Notes under the pieces: model-generated | What the model saw: only the letters and a program-made list of their open reading frames with translations | The model's database searches: none | What the model was told of the DNA's origin: nothing | Part shown: positions 60,501-64,000 of the stretch, in pieces | How positions within the stretch are numbered: the first letter of the stretch is position 1 | How the letters are laid out: every line of letters starts with the position of its first letter | Position numbers and translations under genes: made by a program | NCBI RefSeq assembly: GCF_017562075.2 | Contig: NC_054083.1 | Location: forward strand, 24,538,285 to 24,602,284 | Length of the DNA stretch: 64,000 bases | Source: Anopheles merus | Lineage: Eukaryota > Arthropoda > Insecta > Diptera > Culicidae | Reading direction: 5' to 3'

Positions 60501-63500
60501 TTTACGCTACCATCATTCCGCAATTCATCAACATTTTGGATATAAATGAATATGAAGGTAAAAAGAAAATTATTATTAAATGTTTAATCTCGGAATAATT
60601 AAACATTCCAGCGTATAAGCGACCATATCATTGCTAAATAGAACTTTGAACAACTCGAGCTTGTGTGACTATAAAAATTACAACAAAACAATAATATCTA
60701 TCAAAGAAACCACCAATGTGCTAAGCATTCAAACTAAAAAACAAATAAAAGTGCATTAAAAAAGAGATTGAATGAAAATCCTCAGACAAATAAGCTTTTG
60801 GAATATAATTTACCGAATCAAAACAACATTAAAATTATTATTTTTTAAAATGAGATTTATTCATCAAATGGAAGATGTCATGAACCAAAATATTACATTT
60901 CTCTCTCTTAAAAATAAAGGAAAATCAATTAATGACGATATTTTCAAATGATTAAAAATGATAAAGCATCTAAAACTTAAGCCTTTAGCTAATACATATC
61001 TGCTCAATAATAATCTCAGAGTACTCATAGTCATTTCTAGCACTGTAAAACCATCATTCACCTATTTTGCACAGGCTAAAACCTACCCAGTAGCGGGGGT
61101 TTGAAAACAATTTAAACTGACAAAATGATTTATGGTGCAGCAGTTTGATGGCTAGAAGTAATAATTTATGGCCACAATATTGTCGATAAACTGCACCTGC
61201 AGATGAGCAGATTTCAAAATCATCAACAATGAGTTCACCGATGTATTTAAACCATTCCCACATTCGGTTATGTGTCTCTATCACCTCCCTTCCGTTCCGA
61301 ATAAAATAGTTTTTTTTTTATGTGCGACACAGCTTCATCGCCAAAGATTGCGTTCGATACCATTTACAGTAAAGCACACCTTCACTCAATTCAAGCAGCC
61401 TCTAGCACGAGTAAACCAACGTGGTGACAGTTGGACAGCATAAAACCCGAGTCTCAGTTGCGTGGTTTGGTCGCTATAGGGCCATAAATCAGCGCTCCAG
61501 TCACTGGCCAGCCGCCGCCAGTTAGATCGTGCATCAAACCGGGCGGAGATGATATCAGAAGCATCCGAAGTCCGAAAAAAAAACTGAAGGCCAGTAGGTG
61601 GGCATGCAAATATCATACGACTATAACAGTTGGCGAAAAGTGTCCCCCTATTGCAGAAAAAAGAAAGAAAAAACATTTCCATATTCCATTTTCGGGAAAT
61701 GCTCCCGAAACCAAACTAAAACGCGTGTGACGGCTACAGCTAAATCAGGAATCGTACAAACGACCACAACGCTTCGGGGACACCAGAGAAAATTGATTTA
61801 CAATGCATCGTAAAAGTAGGAGGAAGAACGCGCACACACACACACACTGAAATTGTTTTCGGGCCCGTGCGCATCATCCCAATCCGATTTGGCATCCACA
61901 CAAACTGCCCACAAACAGTCGGGGAAGGTGTTTTGTGGTTGTCAAACGCGTCGTTAATCGAAGTTTTTGGCCATCAAATGCATGCTACACGCGGTCTACA
62001 CGGCACGGGTTGCGGACTCCAGCGCCAAAGCCCATCTGTAGATCCCCCGCCCACCCTCACCACAGCCCGCAACCTTTTGAAAATGCCGATAACGCTCGAA
62101 GTGATCGTAAAAAAAGCAACATGCCCGTTGTGTTTTTGGTCGGAACCACTTGCCCGGCACAGTAATGCTCCACATTTTATGTGGCAAAACGGGGATAGGG
62201 GGACCCCCAAAAACACTTCCAATCAGTTCCCCGGTTTTGGAAGAGCGGAACCAGTGCTTCCTCCCGGTGGTACCACACAGAGAACAAGTGCACGTGCGCG
62301 ATAGCTTTATGGGACCGTGAGGCACACGACCAGGCCGATTCTTGTTGGTTTATTTTTTTATGACAACCATCGCAAGCCGTACGTCGGACCAAACAGAGGC
62401 AGTGGCAATCAATTTCCACGCGACGGCAATAATCCGAACTGTGCGGCCGTGGTTTCTCCGCTTCTCAGTACCAGTCGGGCACCAGAGCGGGCTAACCACA
62501 GCGGGCTGCCACACTAAGCAACGGTTCCGGTACCCGCAGGGAATGGGATTTTAATCGGCTGCAACAAAAGCTAACTTTATCGAAGCTGACATCAACCGTT
62601 TCTGCTGCCGTCGACCGGTTCCGACAGTCGGTCAAACAGTCGATGGAAACAAGCTGACGATTAATAGACGTGTTTCATGAGGATCGAGAGAAAAAAAACA
62701 AACGCTGCGCTCGCTGCTGGACGTGCAATAAAAATGTGCAAAATATTGCACCTCCGTAAAGTGTGGAATCAGTTGGCGGAAACACATCACCAAACGTACA
62801 CTGTTTTCGTAGGATTATCAAAATGTTTCCCCTTTTTCGAACGGCAAGCCAAATACTAATCAAACAACAATACGCCCGGTAAGTGTCAGCGCCAGCACAC
62901 AATAACATTGTCGATTGTCAAATGGATCCTACTGCTTTTATCCTGCGATGAATCCACCGGACCATGCAGAGTTTTGGATCGATTTTTTTGTTTTGTTTTG
63001 TTTTGGCAAATGATTTAGCGGGCTTGGCCAATTCTGGCATAGAAAGTCGGGGCGGAATAAAATATGGTACCACTTACAATCTAACCGATTTCTACGCGCT
63101 GCTCGTAAATTGTCGATCTTTACGAAGCTGTCGTCCATTTTTAGCTCGAAGCCTTATTTTTGGGATACATTCTAAAATGAAACCAAGTGGCCTGTGGTTT
63201 AGTGCTTTGTTTTTGCTTTGTTTGAAAGCAATGACTTATAATAGTAGCACTTAATTCTCTCTAATTTATTTTGGTGCATCAACTAAGCCGATGCAAATCA
63301 TTCCTATTTTGACAGATTACTCAGTCGAAATAAATAAAAAAAAACGCCATCCTTTAACCAAACGTTCGACAAATTGCATTACACTTTCACGTTTTCAATT
63401 CGCTTCTGGCATGTTGCCGTTTGCAGTGCTTGAAATAAAACGCTTAATTAACGAACCATCAGCATAACCGCAAAGACACAAAGATGTCACTTGGCTTCAT

Positions 63501-64000
63501 TCCGCCTGGCGTGATTAATGGTCGGCTGTCGATTGTCCTGTTAATTAATTCCACACAACCGCCAACGTCGGTGACGCGATTTGTGCGCTATAACTGACAG
63601 TTAATTACATTTAACTTTATTTCATCAATCACATTGTACGGGGTAGTGTTCAAGTGATGCTTTGAAGCATTTTTTTAAATACTCCTCTTGTCGTATACAA
63701 GTCAAATTAAAAAAAAAGAACGCAACAACAAACCGTTTAAGGCCGACAGCAGATTTAAAATATCAGCTCAACATCCGATAAACATTATAATATTTGATCT
63801 AGCACCTAGTTTACAGGTGAATGGCTCCAAATGTAATCCCAAAATGTGTTGTATGACACAATCATTCTTCCTTCACCTGTCCCACCGCTTAGCGGTGTCC
63901 CACGAAACGCCTACCGTCCTATCACTATGACCCAAAAGAAAACTCTTCTGTGCGCCCGTACACTAAAGGAGTTATTTGTGCGCCCAAAATACTGCCAAAA
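57559..64000. other. Right flank: probable 5' part of the EGF gene, no firm exon
   Basis: I see no exon with a signal peptide on the minus strand. Contents: CA-repeats near 58540 and 58775, an exact AGGTATGCAAT near 58007, a T run near 60160, and a TTAATTAA/TAATTA-rich, moderately GC-balanced stretch at about 63440-63620 that could be regulatory. Confidence 0.4.
63078..63138 (-). CDS. Weak candidate start exon of the EGF gene
   Basis: On the minus strand an ATG in a favourable context (AAAAATGG) opens 20 codons (MDDSFVKIDNLRAARRNRLD) that end at a strong donor GTAAGTGG, in phase 1, the phase needed to join the exon at 57391-57558. An in-frame stop lies shortly upstream. The peptide has no signal sequence, which argues against it for a secreted protein. 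Short donor-bounded frames of this kind also arise by chance; another occurs near 58450. Confidence 0.2.

Noticed and set aside
1..64000. CRISPR arrays, operons, phage or plasmid features
   Set aside because: No regularly spaced direct repeats with unique spacers and no prokaryotic gene organisation; the window is eukaryotic.

Overview
The window looks like insect nuclear DNA, most likely a mosquito of the Anopheles type. That is my inference from GC-rich exons set in AT-rich introns, long introns, tRNA-derived SINEs, small TIR elements and a Ty3/gypsy LTR retrotransposon. There is nothing bacterial in it: no operons, ribosome-binding sites or CRISPR arrays.

The right two thirds (about 22.4-57.6 kb) is one minus-strand gene. 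I could thread eleven exons whose splice sites and codon phases all agree. It encodes a large modular extracellular-matrix-type protein of at least about 2,300 residues. From N to C the order is: a basic/hydrophilic segment, one sushi (CCP) domain, an acidic tract, a Thr-rich mucin-like linker, a second acidic tract, four EGF modules, a fifth calcium-binding EGF split by a roughly 200-residue acidic insertion, 22 EGF modules in a single 2,982-bp exon, two sushi domains, two HYR domains, and a His/Gln/Pro/Thr-rich tail. Nearly every intron is phase 1, the usual mark of exon-shuffled extracellular modules. The interrupted EGF copies the layout of the first EGF of the short fibulins. I do not see a secretion signal, so the true 5' end is probably upstream of 57.6 kb; a weak start-exon candidate lies at 63.1 kb.

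The left third (1-22 kb) holds repeats and little or no proven gene. From left to right: two inverted copies of a small TIR element (627-1092); a His/Gln-rich minus-strand open frame behind a strong splice acceptor (3667-4092); a decayed copy of a TTACTGAA-rich element (6341-6560); three diverged copies of a 0.85-0.95 kb unit loaded with GGGGCCCC motifs (8.45-10.9 kb); and a 6,842-bp gypsy element (11122-17963) with two LTRs that look identical, a 4-bp target duplication, primer-binding site, polypurine tract, gag and pol. Its pol is broken by two frame shifts at A/T homopolymer runs.

The introns carry two SINEs with 11-bp target duplications (41.3 and 48.3 kb), an 0.8-kb TIR element and a second inverted-repeat element (36-37.5 kb), a perfect 18-bp hairpin (28.75 kb), a degenerate repeat filling one intron (24.5-25.4 kb), and a recurrent 11-mer, AGGTATGCAAT. 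No complete new defence or catalytic system is visible. The most distinctive items are the architecture of the EGF gene and the repeat families around it.
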